A stretch of DNA of 6,257 bases from CS2-K091 sp035527155. GTDB taxonomy: Bacteria > Planctomycetota > Phycisphaerae > Sedimentisphaerales > Anaerobacaceae. Under the pieces are notes generated by a model that worked only from the letters and a program-made list of their open reading frames with translations, did not search any database and was not told the DNA's origin. Of this stretch, positions 1 through 6,257 are shown piece after piece (positions within the stretch are counted from its first letter, which is position 1; each line of letters begins with the position of its first letter). The stretch lies in the NCBI GenBank assembly GCA_035527155.1, contig DATLBB010000114.1, positions 1 to 6,257 on the forward strand, in the 5' to 3' direction. A program made the position numbers and the translations under genes.

Positions 1-1251
1 GACCGCAGCGTCGAGGAGAACCTTGACTTTTTCGAGCGTATGCAGGCAGGCGAATTTGAGGCGGGTTCTCGTGTCCTTCGGGCGAAGATTGACATGGCTT
101 CTCCAAACCTGAACATGCGAGATCCTGTTATGTACCGCATCCTACACGCAGAACATCATCGTACCGGCGATAAGTGGTGCGTCTATCCGACTTACGACTG
201 GGCCCACGGCCTTGAGGATTCCCTCGAAAGGATTACCCACTCGGTCTGTACGCTGGAATTTGAGAATCATCGGCCGTTGTATGACTGGTTCCTTGACGAA
301 TTGGGCGTTCATCATCCTCAGCAGATCGAGTTTGCCCGGCTCAATCTAAGCTACACCGTTATGAGCAAACGCAAGCTCCAGCAATTGGTGCAGGATGGGT
401 TGGTCAGCGGATGGGACGACCCGCGGATGCCGACCATCTGCGGTCTGCGGCGTCGCGGTTATACACCTGACTCTATCCGTAACTTCTGCAAACGTATCGG
501 GGTCAACAAGTTCAATAGCACCGTTGATATCGCGTTTTTGGAACATTGTTTACGAGAGGATTTAAATAAAACCTCTCCTCGTGTAATGGCTGTTCTTAGG
601 CCGCTCAAAGTGGTTATTGATAATTATCCACAAGGCCAGGTCGAAGAGCTGGAAGCCGTAAACAATCCGGAGGACGCAAGCGCCGGTACGCGGAAGGTAC
701 CCTTCTCACGTGAGCTTTACATCGAAAGAGAAGATTTTATGGAGGAGCCGCCGAAAAAGTTTTATCGCCTGGCACCCGGCCGCGAAGTCCGCCTGCGATA
801 TGCGTATTTTATCACCTGTACCGATGTGGTTAAAGATGCCGGCGGCCAAATCGTCGAGCTGAACTGCACATACGACCCTGCGACACGGGGTGGTGACGCC
901 CCGGACGGACGCAAGGTCAAGTCAACGCTGCACTGGGTTTCGGCCACCCATTCGCTGTCTGCTGAAGTACGACTCTATGAGCATCTCTTCAGCAAAGAGG
1001 ACCCGGACGATGTAGGCCGGGGCGAGGATTTCAAATCCAATCTGAATCCGAACTCGTTACAAATTCTATCTTCGTGCCGGGTTGAACCATCTTTAGGCCA
1101 GGCAAAACCAGGGAGTCGATACCAGTTTGAGAGGCTGGGCTATTTCTGCGTTGACCCTGGTAGTTCCAAAGGAAGGCTCGTATTCAATCGGACAGTTACC
1201 CTGCGGGACCCGTGGGCGAAAATTCAAAAAGCTCAGAAGCAAAAAAAATAA
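1..1251 (+). CDS. glnS: Glutaminyl-tRNA synthetase (GlnRS), 5'-truncated by window edge
   Basis: This class I aminoacyl-tRNA synthetase attaches glutamine to tRNA-Gln in the cytoplasm, using ATP. The reading frame is open from base 1, so the N-terminus lies outside the window; the 416 visible residues compare with roughly 550 in a full bacterial GlnRS. The visible part starts with the family motif RSVEENLDFF. It continues with RAKIDMASPNLNMRDP and the active-site stretch YPTYDWAHG (residues 62-70 of the fragment). The KMSKS-equivalent loop VMSKRKL is at about residue 120, followed by GWDDPRMPT and LRRRGYT. The anticodon-binding beta-barrel region runs from about residue 195 to the end, which closes with FNRTVTLRDPWAKI and a lysine-rich tail. 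The HIGH motif must lie upstream and cannot be checked. No YqeY-like C-terminal extension is present. The ATG at base 40 is internal, not the start. The gene converges on trpC with 11 bases between stops. Confidence 0.97.
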   Translation, partial: DRSVEENLDFFERMQAGEFEAGSRVLRAKIDMASPNLNMRDPVMYRILHAEHHRTGDKWCVYPTYDWAHGLEDSLERITHSVCTLEFENHRPLYDWFLDELGVHHPQQIEFARLNLSYTVMSKRKLQQLVQDGLVSGWDDPRMPTICGLRRRGYTPDSIRNFCKRIGVNKFNSTVDIAFLEHCLREDLNKTSPRVMAVLRPLKVVIDNYPQGQVEELEAVNNPEDASAGTRKVPFSRELYIEREDFMEEPPKKFYRLAPGREVRLRYAYFITCTDVVKDAGGQIVELNCTYDPATRGGDAPDGRKVKSTLHWVSATHSLSAEVRLYEHLFSKEDPDDVGRGEDFKSNLNPNSLQILSSCRVEPSLGQAKPGSRYQFERLGYFCVDPGSSKGRLVFNRTVTLRDPWAKIQKAQKQKK

Positions 1252-1262
1252 TCCATCAGTTC

Positions 1263-2066
1263 TCAGCCAAACAGCTCGGCAAATTTTTCTTCTATATCGT
1301 CGCTTGCGCACAGCACCCGGCCAACCAGAACGGCTCTTACGCCGACGGACTTTAGCTTTTTGACATCGGCTCGGGTTTTTATCCCGCTTTCGGCAACCAG
1401 TTCGTTTGTATTATCGATAAGTTCGGCCAATCGGGTGGTGGTATTTAAGTCAACCTCCATTGTGGCCAGGTCCCGATTATTGATTCCGAGTACGCTGTAT
1501 CCTTTTTTGGGAAAGCCTATCATGCTCCGGACGGCCAGCAGCGTATCGGCCTGGTGTACTTCCAAAAGGACGGTTAACGTCAGCTCGGCTGCAGCTATCA
1601 TCAAGTCCATTAGCTTGCCGGGATTTATCGCTTCCGCTATTAAGAGTATCGCATCGGCACCGGCCGCACGCGATTCATAGACCTGCCAGAGGTCGATAAT
1701 AAAATCCTTTCGCAAAACAGGTAAATCCACCGCATCACTTATTTGCCTTATGTATTCGAGCCGTCCCTGAAAATATTTTTCATCGGTGAGCACACTAATT
1801 GCATCGGCACCGCATTTTTTGTAGGTTTGCGCAATTGCCACCGGCTCGAAATCCTTACGAATAAGACCGGCCGACGGCGAGGCCTTTTTGACCTCTGCGA
1901 TAACATTTATACCGCGGCTGTTGGCCTTCGTGACAGCTTTGTAGAAATTGCGGCACTTCCGCATCGGCCGAATCTCTTCTTTAAGCTGCTCAAGACTTTT
2001 CTGCGACTGCCGATAGCTGACTTCCGCCTTTTTGTCGTTGATGATTTTATCTAATATATTCGCCAA
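1263..2066 (-). CDS. trpC: Indole-3-glycerol phosphate synthase
   Basis: This enzyme closes the ring of 1-(2-carboxyphenylamino)-1-deoxyribulose 5-phosphate to indole-3-glycerol phosphate, with loss of CO2 and water, in tryptophan synthesis. At 267 residues it has the usual length of a stand-alone (beta/alpha)8 IGPS. Expected active-site residues are all visible: E58 and K60 in AEVKKASPS, K120 in LRKDF, E169 in LLEVH, N196 in GINNRDL, and E226-S227 in VAESG. The phosphate-binding glycines near the C-terminus are seen in VLVGR. The N-terminus MANILDKII is typical of the family. The start codon is TTG (complement of 2064-2066), supported by a GAGGT Shine-Dalgarno at 2075-2079 with 8 bases of spacing; no in-frame ATG upstream is better. 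No other trp gene is in the window. It lies 66 bases after the DUF1844 gene on the same strand and may share its transcript. Confidence 0.96.
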   Translation of the reverse strand: MANILDKIINDKKAEVSYRQSQKSLEQLKEEIRPMRKCRNFYKAVTKANSRGINVIAEVKKASPSAGLIRKDFEPVAIAQTYKKCGADAISVLTDEKYFQGRLEYIRQISDAVDLPVLRKDFIIDLWQVYESRAAGADAILLIAEAINPGKLMDLMIAAAELTLTVLLEVHQADTLLAVRSMIGFPKKGYSVLGINNRDLATMEVDLNTTTRLAELIDNTNELVAESGIKTRADVKKLKSVGVRAVLVGRVLCASDDIEEKFAELFG

Positions 2067-2074
2067 TACGGCTT

Positions 2075-2079
2075 ACCTC
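2075..2079 (-). promoter_or_regulatory. Shine-Dalgarno of trpC (decides a TTG start)
   Basis: The minus strand reads GAGGT, then 8 bases, then TTG. This spacing supports the TTG at 2066-2064 as the trpC start. The same bases lie inside a minimal ATG-AGG-TAA frame (2081-2073), so the ribosome binding site overlaps a two-codon open frame. Confidence 0.7.
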
Positions 2080-2132
2080 ATTAGAGTTTTCTCTTTTTGT
2101 ATCATATTTACGTCATCTTATTGCCCCGTTAC

Positions 2133-2540
2133 TTATTCAGTTTGTGGTGGGAATTGTTCTGCGACCTGAACATAGGCCATACGAACCTGGCCAAGTGTAT
2201 TTTCGAGGACTTTCTGTTCATCCTCGGTCAAGTTGCCCTTGGTTTTCTCCTCAAGCGTCTCGAGCATATCGATGTTGTATTTTGCCAATTCCAAATCCGG
2301 CTCTTTTCTTTCCTGTCCTTTCACTTGTAGCGCACCCAGAGCAAAGAATGCCTGCGTAGTAAGCATGCTTATCAACGCAGCGAAATTGCCTTCCGGCAAG
2401 GGCCCACGAGGAGGTGTTTCTTCAGCTTCCTTTTTCTCAGCTTCTTCCTGTGCAGCTAATATTTCTTTTTCTCTTTGAGCTTCCTTTTTCCAGTCTTCGT
2501 CAATTATAATCTTTTTCTCTTCTTTTTTTTCTTCAGCCAT
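2133..2540 (-). CDS. DUF1844 domain protein
   Basis: This is a small protein of unknown function, 135 residues. Residues 1-45 are very rich in Glu and Lys, probably a charged helix or coiled coil, and end in a proline-rich hinge (TPPRGPLPEG). Residues about 52-125 match my recollection of the DUF1844 family: NFAALISMLTTQAFFALGAL, then DLELAKYNIDMLETLEEKTKGNL, then a final helix with an EDEQKVLE stretch. The hydrophobic stretch at 53-71 is short and amphipathic, so I do not call it a membrane segment. The ATG start is well supported by AGGAG at 2549-2553 with 8 bases of spacing. It lies 45 bases after smpB and 66 before trpC, all on one strand. A run of eight A (mRNA sense) spans codons 4-6. 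The function is not known to me. The family assignment is fairly sure, from the FAALI...LGAL and DLELAK...LEEKTKGNL motifs. Confidence 0.85.
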   Translation of the reverse strand: MAEEKKEEKKIIIDEDWKKEAQREKEILAAQEEAEKKEAEETPPRGPLPEGNFAALISMLTTQAFFALGALQVKGQERKEPDLELAKYNIDMLETLEEKTKGNLTEDEQKVLENTLGQVRMAYVQVAEQFPPQTE

Positions 2541-2548
2541 TCTAAAAA

Positions 2549-2553
2549 CTCCT
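2549..2553 (-). promoter_or_regulatory. Shine-Dalgarno of the DUF1844 gene
   Basis: The minus strand reads AGGAG with 8 bases to the ATG at 2540. This is a near-perfect site in the 45-base gap after smpB, and supports independent translation of this gene on a shared mRNA. Confidence 0.75.
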
Positions 2554-2585
2554 GTCCAGTATTGTACATTTCTTATTGCGAAGTA

Positions 2586-3101
2586 TTATTTATGTCGTCT
2601 TTTTACTGTACTGCTATACTTTTTCATACTTCTATCTAAGTCTCGCCTTTGGTCGCGCTCGGCGATTGTTTTTCGTTTGTCGTATTGTCTTTTGCCTCTG
2701 GCCAGGGCCAGTTCCAACTTTGCAAAGCCCCTGTCACTGAAGTATATCCGCAGGGGCACAAGCGTAAAACCCCGCTGCTCAAGCTTTACTCTTATTTTGT
2801 GGATTTCGGCTTTGTGCAGCAATAGTTTTCTCTTTCTTGTCGGCTCATGGTTGACCATGCCGGCCTGTTGATACTGGGCTATAGTAGCACCAACGAGCCA
2901 GCATTGCTCGTCCAAAATCCTCGCGTACGAACCGTCAAGGTCGGCCTGGCCGGCCCGAAGCGATTTGACCTCGCTGCCCAACAGTTCAAGCCCGGCTTCG
3001 AACTTCTCGATAAGCTCGAAATTTCGATAGGCCTTCTTATTAACTGCCGCCGAACCCTGCTTGTCCTTGCTCTTACGCGATTTCGCTACCATCTTTGACA
3101 T
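2586..3101 (-). CDS. smpB: SsrA-binding protein SmpB
   Basis: SmpB binds tmRNA (SsrA) and brings it to stalled ribosomes for trans-translation. Family motifs run in order: NKKAYRNFELIEKFEAGLELLGSEVKSLR at the start of the OB-fold barrel, DGSYARI, then RKRKLLLHKAEI, PLRIYFSDRGFAKLELALARGK, and the tail YDKRKTIAERDQRRDLDRSMK, which forms the basic C-terminal helix that enters the mRNA channel. Product length from this start is 171 residues, near the family norm of about 150-165. The frame is open further, to a TTG at 3134, but the extra residues (LLQSLLLLAI) are unlike SmpB and have no Shine-Dalgarno. I give the ATG at 3101; the ATG at 3092 (MVAKSRKSK) is equally likely. Neither has a Shine-Dalgarno, and a promoter-like element overlaps 3101, which would favour 3092. 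No tmRNA gene is seen in the window. Confidence 0.96.
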   Translation of the reverse strand: MSKMVAKSRKSKDKQGSAAVNKKAYRNFELIEKFEAGLELLGSEVKSLRAGQADLDGSYARILDEQCWLVGATIAQYQQAGMVNHEPTRKRKLLLHKAEIHKIRVKLEQRGFTLVPLRIYFSDRGFAKLELALARGKRQYDKRKTIAERDQRRDLDRSMKKYSSTVKRRHK

Positions 3102-3128
3102 AATAGCTAACAACAGTAAACTTTGCAA
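3100..3128 (-). promoter_or_regulatory. Candidate sigma-70-type promoter for smpB
   Basis: The minus strand shows TTGCAA (3128-3123), a 17-base spacer, then TATTAT (3105-3100). The -10 matches TATAAT at 5 of 6 positions and the -35 matches TTGACA at 4 of 6, with optimal spacing. Seven bases after the -10 comes the A of the second in-frame ATG (3092), so transcription would begin at that ATG or very near it. The evidence is pattern only; short AT-rich matches occur by chance. Confidence 0.35.
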
Positions 3129-3212
3129 TAGCAAGCCTGCGGACGTTACCCGGTAGTTGGCGAGGTGGAAGACTGAACGGGAGCGACTTGCACTGTGTTT
3201 GCGATCGGCTTA

Positions 3213-3230
3213 CAAAACGGCATGGGCCGT
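3213..3230 (-). terminator. Possible weak terminator after the GH39-like gene
   Basis: About 34 bases past the glycosidase stop, the minus strand has ACGGC-CCAT-GCCGT, a 5-bp GC-rich stem with a 4-base loop, followed by TTTG. An outer pair CTTAC/GTAAG (3233-3229 and 3213-3209) can form an alternative, competing stem. The T tract is short, so termination may be weak. The position, between the CAZyme pair and smpB, is where a terminator would be expected. Confidence 0.3.
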
Positions 3231-3263
3231 AAGGTTATCACGGGCTGAATGGTTTGGTGTTGT

Positions 3264-5015
3264 TCACGGCCATAAACGAAGTTCGATGAATGAGACTGCA
3301 TAGCGGGGCAAGCTGAAACTCAGTTGCACTTCTCCATTGTGAACATCGTAGAACCGGGCAGGCTCGAGCATTTCCAGCTCACCTGCCGCATTCAATTCGG
3401 CCAGCACGGCGGGTGTGGGTTTCTGCGGACTGTTATGCTCAAGCCACTGTGTGTAGGCATTGCTGTGGGTATCGTCAATCCGATAATGGTTCACCCGTGC
3501 CCGCAGGTGAGTATCCTTAGGCATCCTGATGGTCAGTCGCACGGGGGTGGGGGCCGCCGGAACCATATCATCATGGTAGTTGAAAATAATGACCTGTACG
3601 CTTTCATTCGTAGCTGTGGCCAATCCGTCGATATCCGGTTTTTCCCGAATGCTTTTTCCGAGAATGTGAGCCAAACCGAGAGAACCGCTGCTGACTACCG
3701 GGATACGCTTACCCTGAAACATTCCCAGCATCTTGAAAGCGTTTAGCACCGGCTTGTGAATACCGTTGGTTGACAAGGTGCGAAATCCCTCGAAGTAATC
3801 TTTTCCATCGAACATAAAAGCCCACGTCAGCACGCCTTGCAGATTTGTGTCTTTGCGCGCCGCCAGATCAATCGTGTGCTTCATCAGCGCGACCTCGTAG
3901 GCTGCGTAGGGACTGCCGTTGCGGTAGCCGTTGGCCGGATGCACTCGCGAAGAACGGGCTGCCATGCCCTCCGGATCGCATTCGCCGATGATGACGGGAG
4001 TCCGGCGGAATTCCGGAAAATCCGCAATCACGGAAAAACCACGTTCGAGATTAGATAAATTCCGCCCGATATTTAACTGTGGATGTCCGTTGACGAACTT
4101 CGTACTTCCCTTGGAATGAAATCCGATATAGTCGAGACGTGTGCTCCGCCGGCCGGTGACGGCGTTCCTGCCGGACGCACAATGTTCCAGGAATTTGCGA
4201 AAGAATGCTGACCCGGCAATCGCCGCGTGGGGGCCGCCAAGAATCGCTTTAGGCATTACTTCGTGCAGGGCGTATTCTGTGTAGTCGAACAGTTTGCAGT
4301 ATTCTTCAAGTGAGCCTCGCCAATAGAAAATATCCGGCTCGTTCCACAGTTCCCACAACCAGGTCTCCTCGACTTGATTATATCTTTGCTTGCTGTGGCG
4401 CGCCCATTCGCGGATCAAATCCGCCCACTTGTTGTAGTCTTTGGGCGGATGCGAGACCCCGGCGCCAACTTTCGAAAACGACCGGTCGTTCTGGTAGGGT
4501 TCCGGCTTGACGGAGAGGGCTTTCGGCATAAAGCCGATCTGCACGAGTGGTCGACAACCCGAGCCAACCACGGCATCCATAATCCCGTCCATAATCCGCC
4601 AGTCATACAGGGGGTTACCGGCAGTATCCTCCGTGTAGGCGTTCGTGGATCCCCACTTCAGCACCGGTTTGCCGTCACCAGTAACCAATAGATAATGTTG
4701 GCGGAGATAAACCGGTGCGGCATTGATCCCGGCCAGCGTTTTCATAAGTTGTCGCGCATTGGGTGTGGTTGTGAAGTTGCACTCGTCGTATCCGTAGTAT
4801 TGCCAGACGTGCCGCAATGGCTTGCCTGAGACAGCAGCATCTACAACGATTTTGACAGGACCATCTGATTGCTGCGTCGACGCTTTAGTCCGTTCATCTT
4901 TTGTGGCGGCTGCGCTCTTCGCATCTGTTGTATAACAAATGGTAACAACAAGCGCACTGCACAGAGTAGAACAAAGAAACTTGATTATCACGTTTTTTAA
5001 TTGTTGAGAATTCAT
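3264..5015 (-). CDS. Secreted GH39-like glycoside hydrolase
   Basis: This is a predicted exported retaining glycosidase of clan GH-A, closest by eye to family GH39 (beta-xylosidase / alpha-L-iduronidase), 583 residues. Residues 1-37 look like a signal peptide: a basic start, a hydrophobic core (FLCSTLCSALVVTICY), and Ala/Ser-rich sites near 33-37; no good lipobox is seen. A (beta/alpha)8 barrel covers about 55-430. It contains the acid/base motif LWNEPD with E226, the strand DYIGFHSKG (H300), and the probable nucleophile E345 in IIGECDPEG. A beta-rich C-terminal domain follows (about 440-583), as in GH39 enzymes. The ATG start has an AAGGAG site (5024-5029) 8 bases upstream. It begins 18 bases after the sulfatase stop, so the two are almost certainly co-transcribed and act on the same sulfated glycan. 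Family-level confidence is moderate; substrate (xylose, iduronate or another sugar) cannot be told from sequence. Confidence 0.82.
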   Translation of the reverse strand: MNSQQLKNVIIKFLCSTLCSALVVTICYTTDAKSAAATKDERTKASTQQSDGPVKIVVDAAVSGKPLRHVWQYYGYDECNFTTTPNARQLMKTLAGINAAPVYLRQHYLLVTGDGKPVLKWGSTNAYTEDTAGNPLYDWRIMDGIMDAVVGSGCRPLVQIGFMPKALSVKPEPYQNDRSFSKVGAGVSHPPKDYNKWADLIREWARHSKQRYNQVEETWLWELWNEPDIFYWRGSLEEYCKLFDYTEYALHEVMPKAILGGPHAAIAGSAFFRKFLEHCASGRNAVTGRRSTRLDYIGFHSKGSTKFVNGHPQLNIGRNLSNLERGFSVIADFPEFRRTPVIIGECDPEGMAARSSRVHPANGYRNGSPYAAYEVALMKHTIDLAARKDTNLQGVLTWAFMFDGKDYFEGFRTLSTNGIHKPVLNAFKMLGMFQGKRIPVVSSGSLGLAHILGKSIREKPDIDGLATATNESVQVIIFNYHDDMVPAAPTPVRLTIRMPKDTHLRARVNHYRIDDTHSNAYTQWLEHNSPQKPTPAVLAELNAAGELEMLEPARFYDVHNGEVQLSFSLPRYAVSFIELRLWP

Positions 5016-5023
5016 AAGACGGA

Positions 5024-5029
5024 CTCCTT
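5024..5029 (-). promoter_or_regulatory. Shine-Dalgarno of the GH39-like gene
   Basis: The minus strand reads AAGGAG with 8 bases to the ATG at 5015. It lies inside the 18-base gap after the sulfatase stop, so the glycosidase is translated from its own site on a shared mRNA. Confidence 0.8.
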
Positions 5030-5033
5030 CACT

Positions 5034-6257
5034 TTATAGCTGTCCAGGCGGTCTCCTGTTTTTGCCTTTCATTTTCCTCGTCGAATCTCCGATGTCTTCG
5101 CGCATCCTCTCAGTCAGGCTTAAGAGCCACTCAACTACATTCGGATGCTCCGCGGAAACATCGTTCTGCTCACCAATATCTTTTTTCAGGTCAAACAGTG
5201 CCAAGCCGATTTTGCCCTGTTCGTACCTGGCCGGTTTACCGCCTGTACCTCCTCGTCGCCCGGCTAATGTGCGGTAGCTGTGCGGCAGATGAAGTTTCCA
5301 CTTGCCGCTGCGCACCGCCTCAAGTGCCCAGCCACGGTAGTAGAACAACGCTTCATGCGGACTCCTGGTCCCCGCTCGCCCCGACATCAGCGGCCAAATA
5401 TCTTTTCCGTCAATGCGGTGTGTTGGCAACTGTGCTCCCGCCAGTTTCGCAATAGTCGGCAGGACGTCCATCGCGGAGGTTGGTTCGTTGCAGACCGTCT
5501 TAGCTGGGATTCTACCCGGCCAGCGCATGATTGTCGGCTCCCGCTGGCCGCCATCGAACGTAGTACCCTTGCCTTCACGGAGCAGCCCGGCTGAGCCGGC
5601 ATGGTCACCGTAGCTTAACCACGGCCCGTTGTCTGATGAAAAGATTACCAATGTTTGCTTGTCAATGCCCAGCCGTTTAAGCGTCGACAGAATCTGCCCA
5701 ACGGACCAGTCGATTTCCATTATCACATCGCCATACATTCCCTGCTTCGATTTGCCCTTAAACTTGTCCGAGACGTATAGCGGTACGTGTGGCATCGAAT
5801 GAGGCAGATAAACGAAAAACGGCCGGTCCTTATTGGCCTCGATGAACTTAACAGCCCGCTCGGTGTACCATGTGGTCAATTTCGTCTGGTCGGGATTATA
5901 TTCGATAATCTTTTCGCCTTCGATAAGCGGCAGGTCGGGGTATCCTTCTGGTCGCTCCGGGTGGTGCGGCCACATATCGTTCGAGTAAGGCAGCCCGAAG
6001 TAGTCATCAAAACCGTGACGTGTCGGCAGGAATTCAGGATGATGTCCTAAGTGCCATTTCCCATAGCACGCGGTGGCATAACCGCGGGGCTTCAGGATTT
6101 CAGCAATCGTTTGTTCCTCACTGTTGATGCCGATTTTCGCCTTTGGGCCAAGCACATGCGGCAGGCTTACCCGCTGCGGATAGCAGCCGGTCATCAGCGC
6201 CGCACGAGAGGGCGTGCACGACGCCGCAGCAGCATAGAAATCAGTAAAGCGCACGCC
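5034..6257 (-). CDS. Type I sulfatase (arylsulfatase A-like), N-terminus cut by window edge
   Basis: This formylglycine-dependent sulfatase hydrolyses sulfate esters, here probably on a polysaccharide. The frame is open to the window edge. The first possible start (GTG at 6254) is really an internal Val in the conserved GVRFTDFYAAA strand, so the true start, any signal peptide and the first metal-binding Asp pair lie outside. In the 407 visible residues (numbered from that Val), the modification motif is C13-T-P-S-R17, i.e. the cysteine type, followed by AALMTGCYPQR. Further family features are GKWHLGH (K66, H68), PHSMPHVPL (H152, H155), the metal-ligand motif SSDNGP (D208, N209), and GKGTTFDGG (K229), then RWPGRIPA and the C-terminal subdomain with YYRGWALEAVRSGKWKLH. 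The C-terminus is complete and ends in a short basic tail. It is the upstream gene of a pair with the GH39-like enzyme. I do not assign an S1 subfamily. Confidence 0.94.
   Translation of the reverse strand, partial: GVRFTDFYAAAASCTPSRAALMTGCYPQRVSLPHVLGPKAKIGINSEEQTIAEILKPRGYATACYGKWHLGHHPEFLPTRHGFDDYFGLPYSNDMWPHHPERPEGYPDLPLIEGEKIIEYNPDQTKLTTWYTERAVKFIEANKDRPFFVYLPHSMPHVPLYVSDKFKGKSKQGMYGDVIMEIDWSVGQILSTLKRLGIDKQTLVIFSSDNGPWLSYGDHAGSAGLLREGKGTTFDGGQREPTIMRWPGRIPAKTVCNEPTSAMDVLPTIAKLAGAQLPTHRIDGKDIWPLMSGRAGTRSPHEALFYYRGWALEAVRSGKWKLHLPHSYRTLAGRRGGTGGKPARYEQGKIGLALFDLKKDIGEQNDVSAEHPNVVEWLLSLTERMREDIGDSTRKMKGKNRRPPGQL

Noticed and set aside
1360..1680. 106-codon + strand frame opposite trpC
   Set aside because: It lies wholly within the well-conserved trpC reading frame, has no Shine-Dalgarno or recognisable motifs, and reads as an antisense shadow.
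2086..2112. Promoter for trpC (TATGAT on the minus strand at about 2106-2101)
   Set aside because: The -10-like hexamer has no recognisable -35 at 16-18 bases, so it is not better than chance in this AT-rich gap.
3102..3134. N-terminal extension of SmpB to a TTG at 3134
   Set aside because: The added residues are hydrophobic and unlike any SmpB N-terminus I know, there is no Shine-Dalgarno, and the stretch carries a promoter-like element instead.
3131..3263. Possible tmRNA or other structured RNA between the glycosidase and smpB
   Set aside because: tmRNA often lies near smpB, but I see no tag-peptide frame, no tRNA-like acceptor end with CCA and no T-loop motif on either strand. Only one small hairpin is evident.
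3324..4691. Several + strand open frames of 60-140 codons opposite the GH39-like gene
   Set aside because: They have no domain signal or start context, and the minus strand carries catalytic motifs throughout this stretch.
5280..5594. 104-codon + strand frame opposite the sulfatase
   Set aside because: The composition is arginine/proline/serine-rich and shadow-like; it is antisense to conserved sulfatase motifs.
6252..6254. GTG as the sulfatase start
   Set aside because: It encodes an internal valine of the conserved GVRFTDFY strand; sulfatases of this family have about 40-70 residues before it, including metal ligands.

Overview
The window looks like a chromosomal segment of a free-living, polysaccharide-degrading bacterium, most likely a member of the Planctomycetota (perhaps a Phycisphaerae-type lineage). 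This is inferred from three things together: a DUF1844 protein beside smpB, a bacterial-type GlnRS, and an exported glycoside hydrolase paired with an arylsulfatase-type sulfatase. No rRNA or lineage-specific marker is present, so the assignment is tentative. Coding sequences fill almost everything. There is no sign of a mobile element, CRISPR array, tRNA or rRNA, and no gap between genes exceeds about 170 bases.

Layout. On the + strand, 1-1251 is the 3' three quarters of glnS (glutaminyl-tRNA synthetase), cut by the left edge. Every other gene is on the - strand. Reading in their direction of transcription, from the right edge leftward, they are: a type I sulfatase whose N-terminus is cut by the right edge (6257-5034); a secreted GH39-like glycosidase (5015-3264); a non-coding gap with a possible terminator hairpin and a candidate smpB promoter; smpB (3101-2586); a DUF1844 protein (2540-2133); and trpC, indole-3-glycerol phosphate synthase, with a TTG start (2066-1263). 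trpC and glnS converge with only 11 bases between their stop codons.

How the genes fit together. The sulfatase and glycosidase are 18 bases apart, with a good Shine-Dalgarno between them. They form an evident two-gene unit for desulfating and cleaving a sulfated glycan outside the cytoplasm. smpB, the DUF1844 gene and trpC are housekeeping genes on the same strand, with gaps of 45 and 66 bases, and may be co-transcribed. They cover ribosome rescue, an unknown small protein, and tryptophan synthesis. glnS charges tRNA-Gln directly.

All genes look intact apart from the two cut by the window edges. I found no clear evidence for an undescribed system. The points most worth a second look are the unusual catalytic-site context of the GH39-like enzyme beside a sulfatase, a possible leaderless start for smpB, and the compact leader of trpC.
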